A DNA stretch of 13,087 nt from an uncultured bacterium. GTDB lineage: Bacteria; Bacillota; Clostridia; Lachnospirales; Anaerotignaceae. Every line of letters starts with the position of its first letter. Positions within the stretch are counted from its first letter, which is position 1. The position numbers and the translations under genes were made by a program. Positions 1 through 7,361 of this stretch are shown in pieces. The stretch covers positions 1 through 13,087 of the forward strand of contig CAJMNV010000051.1 of assembly GCA_905214825.1 (NCBI GenBank), read 5' to 3'. The notes under the pieces are model-generated. The model saw nothing but the letters and a program-made list of their open reading frames with translations, did no database searches and was not told the DNA's origin.

Positions 1-9
1 GGAATCGTA

Positions 10-489
10 ATGGCAGAAGCAAAAAAAGTTGTAATGACCTATGAAGGTCTGAAAAAAATGGAACAAGAACTGGAAAATCTGAAAACCGTCAGAAGAAAAG
101 AAGTGGCTGAAAAAATCAAAGAGGCAAGAGGACAAGGCGATTTGTCCGAAAATGCAGAGTATGACGCAGCAAAAGAAGAACAAGGCGAAATCGAAAGCCG
201 TATTGTACAGTTGGAAAACTTGTTGCGTAATGCAGAAGTCATTGATGAAGACACATTGAAAATGGACGTTGTGAATTTAGGTTCAAAAGTTTTGGTATTG
301 GACGTGGAATTTGAGGAAGAAATGTACTATACCATCGTTGGCTCCACAGAAGCAGACCCTATGAATGGTAGAATTTCCAATGAATCTCCTTTAGGTGTGG
401 CTTTGTTGGGGCAGAAAAAAGGTGCAACTGTTATGGTGGAAACACCAGATGGTGAAGTGGCATTCAAAATTTTGGATATACAAAAATAA
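10..489 (+). CDS. greA: Transcription elongation factor GreA
   Basis: GreA enters the RNA polymerase secondary channel and triggers cleavage of the backtracked transcript 3' end, rescuing stalled elongation complexes. The 159-residue length is typical. Residues ~8-77 form the charged N-terminal coiled coil. Its tip carries the family motif GDLSENAEY (43-51), with D44 and E47 as the acidic residues known to help hold the catalytic Mg2+. The FKBP-like C-terminal domain includes ISNESPLG (122-129). The ATG at 10 is the family start; its ribosome-binding site is cut by the window edge. lysS begins 36 bases after the stop with no terminator between, so the two are probably co-transcribed. The promoter lies outside the window. 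Confidence 0.97.
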   Translation: MAEAKKVVMTYEGLKKMEQELENLKTVRRKEVAEKIKEARGQGDLSENAEYDAAKEEQGEIESRIVQLENLLRNAEVIDEDTLKMDVVNLGSKVLVLDVEFEEEMYYTIVGSTEADPMNGRISNESPLGVALLGQKKGATVMVETPDGEVAFKILDIQK

Positions 490-525
490 AAAATAGATAA
501 CAAATGGGAAACGGAGGAACAAACG

Positions 526-2031
526 GTGGCAGAACAAAACAACCAACCTGCACAGGAAAAAGAACTGACACAGCAGGAATTGAGCGAACAAATACAAATC
601 AGAAGAGAAAAACTGGCACAAATGCAGGCAGAAGGCAATGACCCTTTTGTAATCACAAAATGTGAAGTTACACACCATAGTGATGAAATCAGAGCAGATT
701 TTGATGCATTGGACGGCAAAGACGTTGCCATTGCAGGCAGACTGATGAGCAAACGTATCATGGGGAAGGCTTCTTTTTGCAATATTCAAGATAGAAACGG
801 CAATATGCAGTCTTATGTGAGCCGTAACGATATTGGTGATGATGCATATGCAGCATTCAAAAAATTTGATATTGGTGATATTATCAGCATAAAAGGTTTT
901 GTGTTCAAAACAAAAACAGGCGAAATTTCTGTACACGCAAAAGAAGTAACACTTTTGTCAAAAAGTTTGCAGGTACTGCCTGAAAAATTTCACGGTTTGA
1001 AAGACCAAGAATTGCGTTATCGTCAAAGATATATGGATTTGATTGTCAATCCAGAAGTGCGTGATACATTTATCAAACGTTCTCGTATTGTGACAGAAAT
1101 TAGAAAATTTTTAGATAGCAAAGGTTTTTTGGAAGTGGAAACACCTGTATTGCAAACCATTGCAGGTGGGGCATCTGCAAGACCTTTCATCACACATCAT
1201 AATGCATTGGACATTGATATGTATTGCCGTATTGCATTGGAATTGCCTCTGAAACGTCTGATTGTAGGTGGTTTTGAACGTGTGTATGAAATTGGTAGAG
1301 TATTCAGAAATGAAGGTGTTTCTGTGCGTCATAACCCTGAATTTACATTGATGGAATTGTACCAAGCATATACCGATTATTTTGGCATGATGGATATTAC
1401 AGAAGAACTGTTTCGTACCGTTGCACAAAATGTATTGGGTACAACCAAAATTCAATATGGCGGACATGATTTGGATTTGGGCCAGCCCTTTGCAAGAAAA
1501 ACAATGGTGGAAGCTGTCAAAGAACATTCTGGTGTAGACTTTGACACTGTGCCAGATACACAAGAAGCGAAAAAATTGGCAAAAGAACGCAACATTGTCT
1601 TTGAAGAACGTCATACAAAAGGCGATATTTTGAATTTGTTCTTTGAAGAATATGTAGAAAAGAACTTAATTCAACCTACATTTATCATGGATTATCCTGT
1701 GGAAATTTCTCCATTGACAAAAAGAAAACCCGATAAACCAGAATATACAGAACGCTTTGAATTGTTTATTGTGGGCAGAGAATATAGCAATGCATATTCT
1801 GAATTGAATGACCCTATCGACCAGAGAAAACGTTTTGAATATCAAGAATATTTGAGAGAAGCAGGCGATGATGAAGCAAATATGATTGATGAAGATTTCT
1901 TGACTGCTTTGGAATATGGCATGCCACCAACAGGCGGTTTGGGTGTGGGTATTGACCGTTTTGTCATGTTATTGACAGAATCTGTATCCATTCGTGATGT
2001 AATCTTGTTCCCAACCATGCGTCCGTTATAA
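526..2031 (+). CDS. lysS: Lysyl-tRNA synthetase, class II
   Basis: Charges tRNA-Lys with lysine in the cytosol. The 501-residue length is normal for bacterial class II LysRS. After a charged N-terminal helix (1-40), residues ~65-145 are the OB-fold anticodon-binding domain. The catalytic core follows, with class II motif 2 (FRNEGVSVRHNPEFT, 260-274) and motif 3 (GLGVGIDRF, 471-479). ELND (426-429) is typical of the active site. The start is GTG at 526, chosen because GGAGG (513-517) lies eight bases upstream and the N-terminus reads as a normal LysRS. It is the second gene after greA and is closed by the intrinsic terminator just downstream. No defect seen. Confidence 0.98.
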   Translation: MAEQNNQPAQEKELTQQELSEQIQIRREKLAQMQAEGNDPFVITKCEVTHHSDEIRADFDALDGKDVAIAGRLMSKRIMGKASFCNIQDRNGNMQSYVSRNDIGDDAYAAFKKFDIGDIISIKGFVFKTKTGEISVHAKEVTLLSKSLQVLPEKFHGLKDQELRYRQRYMDLIVNPEVRDTFIKRSRIVTEIRKFLDSKGFLEVETPVLQTIAGGASARPFITHHNALDIDMYCRIALELPLKRLIVGGFERVYEIGRVFRNEGVSVRHNPEFTLMELYQAYTDYFGMMDITEELFRTVAQNVLGTTKIQYGGHDLDLGQPFARKTMVEAVKEHSGVDFDTVPDTQEAKKLAKERNIVFEERHTKGDILNLFFEEYVEKNLIQPTFIMDYPVEISPLTKRKPDKPEYTERFELFIVGREYSNAYSELNDPIDQRKRFEYQEYLREAGDDEANMIDEDFLTALEYGMPPTGGLGVGIDRFVMLLTESVSIRDVILFPTMRPL

Positions 2032-2041
2032 TTTGTATCAG

Positions 2042-2075
2042 AAAGACACAACCTTTTTGGCTGTGTCTTTTTTTT
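2042..2075 (+). terminator. Intrinsic terminator of greA-lysS
   Basis: AAAGACACA (2042-2050) pairs with TGTGTCTTT (2062-2070) around an 11-base loop and is followed by a run of Ts to 2075. It starts 11 bases after the lysS stop. Confidence 0.88.
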
Positions 2076-2148
2076 GCAAATATGCTGAATTCTATATAAA
2101 ATATTGTGTTTATACTATATAGATACTTTACGTTCTGGTAAGTAATTT

Positions 2149-2310
2149 ATTTGGAGAGGCTGCCAAACAAGTGACAGTTTGTTGCAAGACATACAAAAAG
2201 GTTTTCCGCATATGGTACACATAAGGCATGTTGTGCGTATGGAGCGGGAGGCTTTCAATGCTATTTTTCAAATTTTTTATTGATACAAAAAAGGCAATGG
2301 CTGTTTTTGT
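2149..2310 (+). ncRNA. Candidate structured RNA, three-way junction, upstream of cdaA
   Basis: The 407 bases between lysS and cdaA hold no convincing gene, but 2149-2273 can fold into a three-way junction. The closing stem is 2149-2158 with 2264-2273 (10 pairs). A short hairpin pairs CAAAC (2164-2168) with GTTTG (2177-2181). A long arm pairs 2198-2209 with 2244-2255 (12 consecutive pairs) and continues via 2210-2214/2236-2240 and CACA/TGTG (2218-2221/2232-2235) to a 10-base loop. About eight pairs are G-U on the plus strand and would be A-C on the other strand, so a plus-strand transcript is indicated. A weak terminator-like hairpin follows (2285-2291 with 2304-2310). Upstream, TATACT at 2111-2116 is a possible -10 box but lacks a good -35. 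It could be a 6S-like RNA, a new small RNA, or chance folding of AT-rich sequence. I do not recognise the family. Confidence 0.35.
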
Positions 2311-2373
2311 CGATGAAACCAAACAAAATTTTTGTGAATTATCAAACAAATACAATACTTTTTTTCTACTTTA

Positions 2374-2382
2374 TGGTATACT
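2374..2382 (+). promoter_or_regulatory. Extended -10 promoter for cdaA-cdaR-glmM
   Basis: TGGTATACT is a good extended -10 element (TG at 2374-2375, TATACT at 2377-2382). There is no convincing -35, as is common for extended -10 promoters. It predicts a start near 2389, about 50 bases before cdaA, and would exclude the structured segment upstream from the cdaA mRNA. Confidence 0.55.
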
Positions 2383-2438
2383 GAAAGAAATTATTTTTTG
2401 TTTACACCAAATTAGAAAAAAGGAAATCAGGTGTTGCT

Positions 2439-3293
2439 ATGGATATAATCAACAGCATAAACAGTGCCTTGGGGATTACGGAATTTGTCAAGCCGTCCAT
2501 TGGTCTGACAGATATTTTGGATATTCTGATTGTGGCATATATCATTTATAAAGTAATATTTTGGATAAAAGAAACCCGTGCATGGGTATTGTTTAAAGGA
2601 ATATTGGTGATATTTGGTTTTGCAGCAGTGGCAGCACTTTTGAAACTGCATACCATTATTTTTGTGCTGTCCAACACCATCAATATGGGGATTATTGCAC
2701 TTTTGATTGTGTTTCAGCCAGAAATGCGAAAAGCATTAGAACAGCTAGGAAAGGGAAAAATATTTTCTTATTTTACCAGAAGTGAAGAAGGCGGCGACCA
2801 AAAAGCAGCCGCAAGAACCATAGACGAAATCGTCAAAGCAGCAGACAAAATGGGAGCAGTCAAAACAGGGGCATTGATATTGATAGAGCAAGAAGTGCCT
2901 TTGGGTGATTTGGAGAGAACAGGTATTTCGATTGATGCTGTGGTTTCCAGTCAGTTGCTCATTAACATTTTTGAACATAATACACCATTGCATGATGGTG
3001 CAGTGATTATACGGCACAATCGTGTGGCAGCGGCAACTTGCTTTTTGCCTTTGACAGACAGCAATGAAATTAGTATGGATTTGGGTACACGGCATAGAGC
3101 CGCCATTGGTGCAAGCGAGGTCTCGGATGCCTATGTCATTGTAGTGTCAGAAGAAACGGGTAAAATTTCTGTGGCACGTGGTGGTGTGTTATATCGTGAC
3201 TTGACTACAGACCAATTAAAATCCATGCTTTCACAACAAAACCAGTCAGCCAAAAAGAAACTGACCATATGGAAAGGCAGGCAGGGAAAATGA
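2439..3293 (+). CDS. cdaA: Membrane diadenylate cyclase CdaA (c-di-AMP synthase)
   Basis: Makes cyclic di-AMP from two ATP. In Firmicutes this messenger controls potassium and osmolyte balance and cell-wall integrity. The 284 residues show three N-terminal membrane segments (about 26-43, 51-69, 75-93), a linker, then the DAC domain (~118-260). The domain carries the catalytic DGA motif (186-188, in LHDGAVII) and the RHR motif (218-220, in GTRHRAA). The start is ATG at 2439 behind AGGTG (2429-2433). The stop overlaps the cdaR start as ATGA, which suggests translational coupling. The order cdaA-cdaR-glmM is the conserved Firmicutes arrangement; CdaR and GlmM are both known from other species to modulate CdaA activity. 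Confidence 0.97.
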   Translation: MDIINSINSALGITEFVKPSIGLTDILDILIVAYIIYKVIFWIKETRAWVLFKGILVIFGFAAVAALLKLHTIIFVLSNTINMGIIALLIVFQPEMRKALEQLGKGKIFSYFTRSEEGGDQKAAARTIDEIVKAADKMGAVKTGALILIEQEVPLGDLERTGISIDAVVSSQLLINIFEHNTPLHDGAVIIRHNRVAAATCFLPLTDSNEISMDLGTRHRAAIGASEVSDAYVIVVSEETGKISVARGGVLYRDLTTDQLKSMLSQQNQSAKKKLTIWKGRQGK

Positions 3294-4579
3294 AACGATT
3301 TCAAGAAATATTGATGAAAGATTTGGGCTGGAAATTGCTTTCTGTTGCCATAGCGACTGTTATGTGGTTTATGGTGATTAGCATCAACCAGCCTGTGGAT
3401 ACCAGAACATACAGTACCATGTTGACTTTAACAGGCACAGAAACATTGACAGCAAGGGGATTAACCGTTGCCAATGCACAAGATTTGGAAAATACAAAAA
3501 TCAGCATAAAAGTCAAAGCTCAAAGAACGGCTTTGGATAGACTGAGCCAAAGACAGGCGGAAATGATTACAGCAGATGTAGATTTATCTGGTTTGACATA
3601 TGCCCAAAGTGGTGACAAAATCACATTGCCTGTCAATGTTGTGGTAGCAAATGGCACAACAGGTTATACCATAGAAAGTAAAGTACCAGCGAGTGTAGAA
3701 ATTCATGTGGAAACATTAACAAGCAAAGAATTTCCGATTTCTGTTTCATTAAATGGAAATGTGCCAAGCGGTACAACATTGTCAGAACCACAATTAAGTA
3801 CACCAACAGTTATGGTAAAAGGACCAAAATCGGTTGTAGATAGCGTTGTGGCAGTCCGTGTAACCATAGATGCTTTACAGGCAGCAGGGCAAGATGCCAT
3901 TTCTGTAAAACCAGTTGCATATGACAAAGATGGTGTGACAGTCAGTGGTTTGACATTTTCAGAAGAAAGTGTTACGGTTTCTTATCGCTTGCAGGAGCAA
4001 AAACAAATACAGATACAAATACAGACAACAGGGCAAGTAGCTTCAGGTTATCACTTGACAGAGCTAAACTGTAACCCACAAACCATTACCATTATGGGAA
4101 CAGCGGAAACATTACAATCTGTGGGACAAATCATATTGGAGCCTTTAGATATTACAGGGGCGACTGCATCTGTCAGCAAAATATATATATTGCAAGATTA
4201 TTTACCAAGAGGTGTGGTATTGCCAAAAGGTATGAAAACGGTACAAGTGATGGCACATATTATCAAAAGTGCAGACAAAACTGTCACCATACCAACCGCA
4301 CAAATTGCATTGCAAAACCAGCAACCACATTTTGTATATACCATGCCAGAAACCGTTTCTGTTACGCTGATTGGTGATACAACAGCATTGGAAATGGTTT
4401 CCGCAGAAAATTTAACAGCAATCATAGATGTTTCCGGTTTGGAAACAGGAGAGCATATGATGACAGTATCTTGGCAGTTGCCGGAGGGTGTGACAGCAGA
4501 GCCAACAACCATTGCTTTGCAAATTGCAGAAAATATAATATCACAGCCCGAACCAGAATTGCCAATATCAGAAGAATAA
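3290..4579 (+). CDS. cdaR: CdaR, YbbR-domain regulator of CdaA
   Basis: Membrane-anchored extracytoplasmic protein that contacts CdaA and modulates c-di-AMP synthesis. The preferred start is ATG at 3290, overlapping the cdaA stop as ATGA and preceded by AGGCAGGG. An in-frame ATG at 3269 would add six residues but lies inside cdaA without a better ribosome-binding site. The resulting 429-residue protein has one transmembrane helix near residues 15-33, then about four tandem YbbR repeats outside the membrane. These are threonine/valine-rich beta segments with recurring VxxIxG- or VxVKGP-like turns, for example TPTVMVKGP and PQTITIMG. It ends in an acidic proline/glutamate tail. It is the middle gene of the cdaA operon. 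Confidence 0.94.
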   Translation: MKRFQEILMKDLGWKLLSVAIATVMWFMVISINQPVDTRTYSTMLTLTGTETLTARGLTVANAQDLENTKISIKVKAQRTALDRLSQRQAEMITADVDLSGLTYAQSGDKITLPVNVVVANGTTGYTIESKVPASVEIHVETLTSKEFPISVSLNGNVPSGTTLSEPQLSTPTVMVKGPKSVVDSVVAVRVTIDALQAAGQDAISVKPVAYDKDGVTVSGLTFSEESVTVSYRLQEQKQIQIQIQTTGQVASGYHLTELNCNPQTITIMGTAETLQSVGQIILEPLDITGATASVSKIYILQDYLPRGVVLPKGMKTVQVMAHIIKSADKTVTIPTAQIALQNQQPHFVYTMPETVSVTLIGDTTALEMVSAENLTAIIDVSGLETGEHMMTVSWQLPEGVTAEPTTIALQIAENIISQPEPELPISEE

Positions 4580-4606
4580 AAAGAAATACAAAAGGAGCTT
4601 GAAAAA

Positions 4607-5956
4607 ATGGGAAGATTATTTGGTACAGACGGTGTGCGTGGCGTTGCCAATACAGAATTGACAGGAGAAATGGCGTTTCAGTTGGGACGTGCAGGGGCAT
4701 ATGTATTGACAAAAGAAAGCAAACATGCCCCTCGTATATTGGTTGGTATGGATACTCGTATCAGTGGAGATATGTTGGAGTCTGCACTTGTGGCAGGTAT
4801 TTGTTCTGTGGGGGCACATGCAGTGCTTGCAGGTATTGTGCCAACACCTGCGGTGGCATATTTGGTGCGGAAATATCGCTTAGATGCAGGGGTGGTGATT
4901 TCTGCATCTCATAATCCAGTGGAATATAATGGAATTAAATTTTTCAATCGTGATGGTTATAAATTGAGTGATGAACTGGAAGATGAAATCGAAAATATCA
5001 TATTGAGCCACCCAGAAATATTGCCTAGCCCAACGGGGGCAGGTATTGGCACACATACCATTGCAGAAGATGCATTAGACGATTATATCGCCTTTTTAGG
5101 CAAAACCACAACAGAACGTTTCCAAGGGTTAAAAGTGGCACTGGATTGTGCAAATGGAGCCTCTTATAAAGCAGCACCGATTTCATTGTTGAATTTGGGG
5201 GCAAGTCTTTGTATCATACACAATGAACCCGATGGCACAAATATCAATGAACGTTGTGGTTCTACCCATATGGAAGATTTGAAAGCATTTGTAAAAGAAA
5301 ACCAAGCAGACATTGGTTTTGCATTTGATGGTGATGCAGATAGATGTCTTGCCGTGGACGAAAATGGTGTATTGATTGATGGAGATAAAATATTGGCAAT
5401 TTGCGGTTTGGATATGAAACAAAAAGGCACATTGAAAAATGACACCATTGTGGGAACTGTGATGTCCAATTTGGGCTTGACGCTGATGGGACGAGAACAT
5501 GGCATTAAAATTGAACAGGCCAATGTGGGTGACCGTTATGTATTAGAACGCATGATGGAAGCTGACCGCAATTTGGGTGGCGAACAGTCTGGGCATGTGA
5601 TATTTTTAGACCATAATACAACAGGCGATGGTATATTGACAGCTATTCAACTGCTTTCTGTAATGAAACGCACAGGGAAAAAAGCATCTGAATTGGCACA
5701 GGCAATGGAGGTATTGCCGCAAGTGCTTGTAAATGCACGTGTCAACAATGCCAAAAAGAATACCTATATGGAAGTGCCTGCAATCCGTCATGCCATTGCA
5801 AAATTAGAAGAAGATTTTTCCGCAGATGGACGTGTACTTATCCGTACATCAGGTACAGAGCCGCTTGTGCGTGTTATGATTGAAGGCAAAGACATGAAAA
5901 AAATGGAAAAAGCCGCAAAAGAATTGGCAACATTTATTGAAAAAACATTACAATAA
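4607..5956 (+). CDS. glmM: Phosphoglucosamine mutase GlmM
   Basis: Converts glucosamine-6-phosphate to glucosamine-1-phosphate, a step toward UDP-GlcNAc for peptidoglycan. The 449 residues match the family. The catalytic phosphoserine is S101 in SASHNP (99-104), the metal-binding loop is DGDADR (241-246), the sugar-binding loop is GGEQSGH (324-330), and the phosphate-binding loop is RTSGTEP (413-419). The N-terminal LFGTDGVRG is also diagnostic. The start is ATG at 4607 with AAAGGAG (4591-4597) upstream. It is the third gene of the cdaA operon, 27 bases after cdaR, and is closed by a strong terminator. GlmM is reported to bind and inhibit CdaA in other Firmicutes, so the operon may link wall precursor supply to c-di-AMP. 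Confidence 0.98.
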   Translation: MGRLFGTDGVRGVANTELTGEMAFQLGRAGAYVLTKESKHAPRILVGMDTRISGDMLESALVAGICSVGAHAVLAGIVPTPAVAYLVRKYRLDAGVVISASHNPVEYNGIKFFNRDGYKLSDELEDEIENIILSHPEILPSPTGAGIGTHTIAEDALDDYIAFLGKTTTERFQGLKVALDCANGASYKAAPISLLNLGASLCIIHNEPDGTNINERCGSTHMEDLKAFVKENQADIGFAFDGDADRCLAVDENGVLIDGDKILAICGLDMKQKGTLKNDTIVGTVMSNLGLTLMGREHGIKIEQANVGDRYVLERMMEADRNLGGEQSGHVIFLDHNTTGDGILTAIQLLSVMKRTGKKASELAQAMEVLPQVLVNARVNNAKKNTYMEVPAIRHAIAKLEEDFSADGRVLIRTSGTEPLVRVMIEGKDMKKMEKAAKELATFIEKTLQ

Positions 5957-5957
5957 G

Positions 5958-5989
5958 AAAAAGGACACAGTAATACTGTGTCCTTTTTT
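5958..5989. terminator. Bidirectional terminator between glmM and a convergent gene
   Basis: AAAAAGGACACAG (5958-5970) pairs with CTGTGTCCTTTTT (5976-5988) around TAATA. A-tract on one side and T-tract on the other allow it to end both glmM (plus) and the dapH transcript (minus). Confidence 0.93.
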
Positions 5990-6001
5990 GTTAACAGTTT
6001 T

Positions 6002-6454
6002 TTATTGTGCGGTTAATGCGATGATTCCATTTGTTTTCGTAACAGAAAATGTAATATCATCACCAAACAATATCATATCATCAAATATAATCTGATACCC
6101 TAAATCTTCTGTATAGCCACAAACATAGGCAGTAATGGTAGCATTATTGATAAAAATGAGTTGTATCATATTTTCACTGATGGTTTCTTGTATGGCATCG
6201 CTATACAATCCAATGGTTTTTTCAATTTCTTCTTTGGTTGTGTAGGGAGGGAATGTATAAATCATATCCCAATCAAATGGTATTATGGTATCTAGTGTTA
6301 CAGTTTTTTGATTTTCATCAATAGAAGTTATAGTTTGTTTTAGTTGGTTGTTATGCAATGCAATCAGGCAGTTTTCCCGTATGGATACCCAATAAAAAAA
6401 CAATACGATAACAATGAGTATACAGACAATCAATATGATTTTTTTCTTTCGCAT
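6002..6454 (-). CDS. Membrane-anchored protein of unknown function
   Basis: A 150-residue protein that I cannot assign to a named family. A basic N-terminus (MRKKK) leads into one hydrophobic helix (~6-23), with no lipoprotein cleavage box at C11, so it is probably an anchored protein with an extracellular domain of ~125 residues. Residues 59-75 read PFDWDMIYTFPPYTTKE. I have the impression that similar FDWD...FPPYT segments occur in other small secreted clostridial proteins, but I could not check this. The start is ATG at 6454 with AGGAGA (complement of 6461-6466). It begins 28 bases after the dapH stop on the same strand, so it is probably the second gene of the dapH transcript; a functional link to lysine synthesis is not shown. 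Confidence 0.8.
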   Translation of the reverse strand: MRKKKIILIVCILIVIVLFFYWVSIRENCLIALHNNQLKQTITSIDENQKTVTLDTIIPFDWDMIYTFPPYTTKEEIEKTIGLYSDAIQETISENMIQLIFINNATITAYVCGYTEDLGYQIIFDDMILFGDDITFSVTKTNGIIALTAQ

Positions 6455-6482
6455 AAAATATCTCCTATGAAAAGAAATATAC

Positions 6483-7193
6483 TTATTTTCTCAAATCTTC
6501 TAAAATTTGTGTTTTACCTTCTGTTTTTTCGTCTTTCATTTTGATCACTTTTGCAGGAGAACCAGCAACCACAGCATTTGCTGGTACATCTTCTGTTACA
6601 ACTGCACCAGCTGCAACCACAGCATTTGCCCCAATACGCACACCTTCCAGTACCACAGCATTTGCCCCAATCATTACACCATCTTCAACAATAACAGGTG
6701 TTGCACTAGGAGGTTCTAAAACGCCTGCCAATACAGAGCCTGCACCAACGTGTACATTTTTCCCAACGGTTGCTCTTGCACCCAATACTGCATTCATATC
6801 TACCATAGAGCCTTCGCCAATTTCAGCACCAATGTTTATGACAGCCCCCATCATGACAACTGCATTTTTTCCAATTTTGACTCTGTCACGGATAAATGCA
6901 CCAGGTTCAATACGAGCTTCAACACATGTCACATCTAACATAGGTACAGCGGAATTGCGTCTGTCATATTCCATATGACAATCTTTGATATTTGCTTTGT
7001 TTGCGTCCAATATGGTTTGTACTGCTACATGGTCGCCAATCAGTATCCAAAAATCATCAGAACCAAACACTTTGACACCATCAGCCTGTGGATTTTGTAA
7101 TATACCTTTAATGTATACTTTTACAGGTGTTGCTTTTTTTGCTTCTTTGATATATTTTGCGATTTCATAGGGATTTGTCATATCGTAATCCAT
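6483..7193 (-). CDS. dapH: Tetrahydrodipicolinate N-acetyltransferase DapH
   Basis: Transfers acetyl from acetyl-CoA to tetrahydrodipicolinate, the committing step of the acetylase branch of diaminopimelate and lysine synthesis. The 236-residue length equals the usual size of the family. The N-terminal part (ATPVKVYIKG, ~21-30; DRRNSAVPMLD, ~77-87) resembles B. subtilis DapH/YkuQ as I remember it. The rest is a left-handed beta helix of hexapeptide repeats (about 90-210), including IEPGAFIRD, VVMMGAVINIGAEIGEG and VLAGVLEPPSATPV. The start is ATG at 7193 with AAAGGAGA upstream (complement of 7202-7209). It is transcribed divergently from the M20D amidohydrolase and is followed by a small membrane protein. 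Confidence 0.95.
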   Translation of the reverse strand: MDYDMTNPYEIAKYIKEAKKATPVKVYIKGILQNPQADGVKVFGSDDFWILIGDHVAVQTILDANKANIKDCHMEYDRRNSAVPMLDVTCVEARIEPGAFIRDRVKIGKNAVVMMGAVINIGAEIGEGSMVDMNAVLGARATVGKNVHVGAGSVLAGVLEPPSATPVIVEDGVMIGANAVVLEGVRIGANAVVAAGAVVTEDVPANAVVAGSPAKVIKMKDEKTEGKTQILEDLRK

Positions 7194-7231
7194 TTGTATC
7201 TCTCCTTTGTATTTTGAATATTATGGTATTT

Positions 7232-7260
7232 ATTATATACAAATGTTTCAAAATTTCCAA
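7232..7260 (-). promoter_or_regulatory. Promoter of dapH
   Basis: On the minus strand, TTGGAA (complement of 7255-7260), a 17-base spacer, and a perfect TATAAT (complement of 7232-7237). Predicted start is near 7225, about 30 bases before dapH. Confidence 0.65.
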
Positions 7261-7306
7261 TCTTTTTTTAAAATAAATTGACATTCCATAAAAATCATGA
7301 AACAAT
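7242..7306. repeat. Inverted repeat overlapping both divergent promoters
   Basis: AATGTTTCAAAAT (7242-7254) and ATCATGAAACAAT (7294-7306) are imperfect inverted copies, matching at 10 of 13 positions with a perfect TGTTTCA/TGAAACA core. The left copy lies in the dapH promoter spacer and the right copy covers the -10 region of the divergent gene. Centres are 52 bp apart, about five helical turns. Possible paired operator; no regulator is identified. Confidence 0.35.
7278..7306 (+). promoter_or_regulatory. Promoter of the M20D amidohydrolase gene
   Basis: Perfect -35 TTGACA (7278-7283), a 17-base spacer, and AACAAT (7301-7306) as a weak -10. Predicted start is near 7313, about 50 bases before the gene. 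The weak -10 would fit an activated or regulated promoter. Confidence 0.5.
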
Positions 7307-7361
7307 ATTCATCAGTTGATAACAAGATGTTCATATTGCCAGAACAAAGGAGGCGTTGTAT

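Noticed and set aside
391..936. Long minus-strand frames opposite greA and lysS
   Set aside because: Shadows of strongly supported genes; no ribosome-binding sites or recognisable proteins.
2137..2310. SRP RNA, tmRNA, RNase P RNA or a T-box leader
   Set aside because: None of their hallmark sequences is present (no SRP tetraloop domain, no tag ORF, no T-box motif).
2258..2551. A plus-strand reading frame with a good GGGAGG site upstream (about 98 codons)
   Set aside because: It overlaps cdaA by 113 bases in another frame, its protein looks like no family, and the GGGAGG is part of the long RNA arm.
6541..6978. A 145-codon plus-strand frame opposite dapH
   Set aside because: Its repetitive Thr/Ala/Pro composition is just the mirror of dapH hexapeptide repeats, and dapH is certain.
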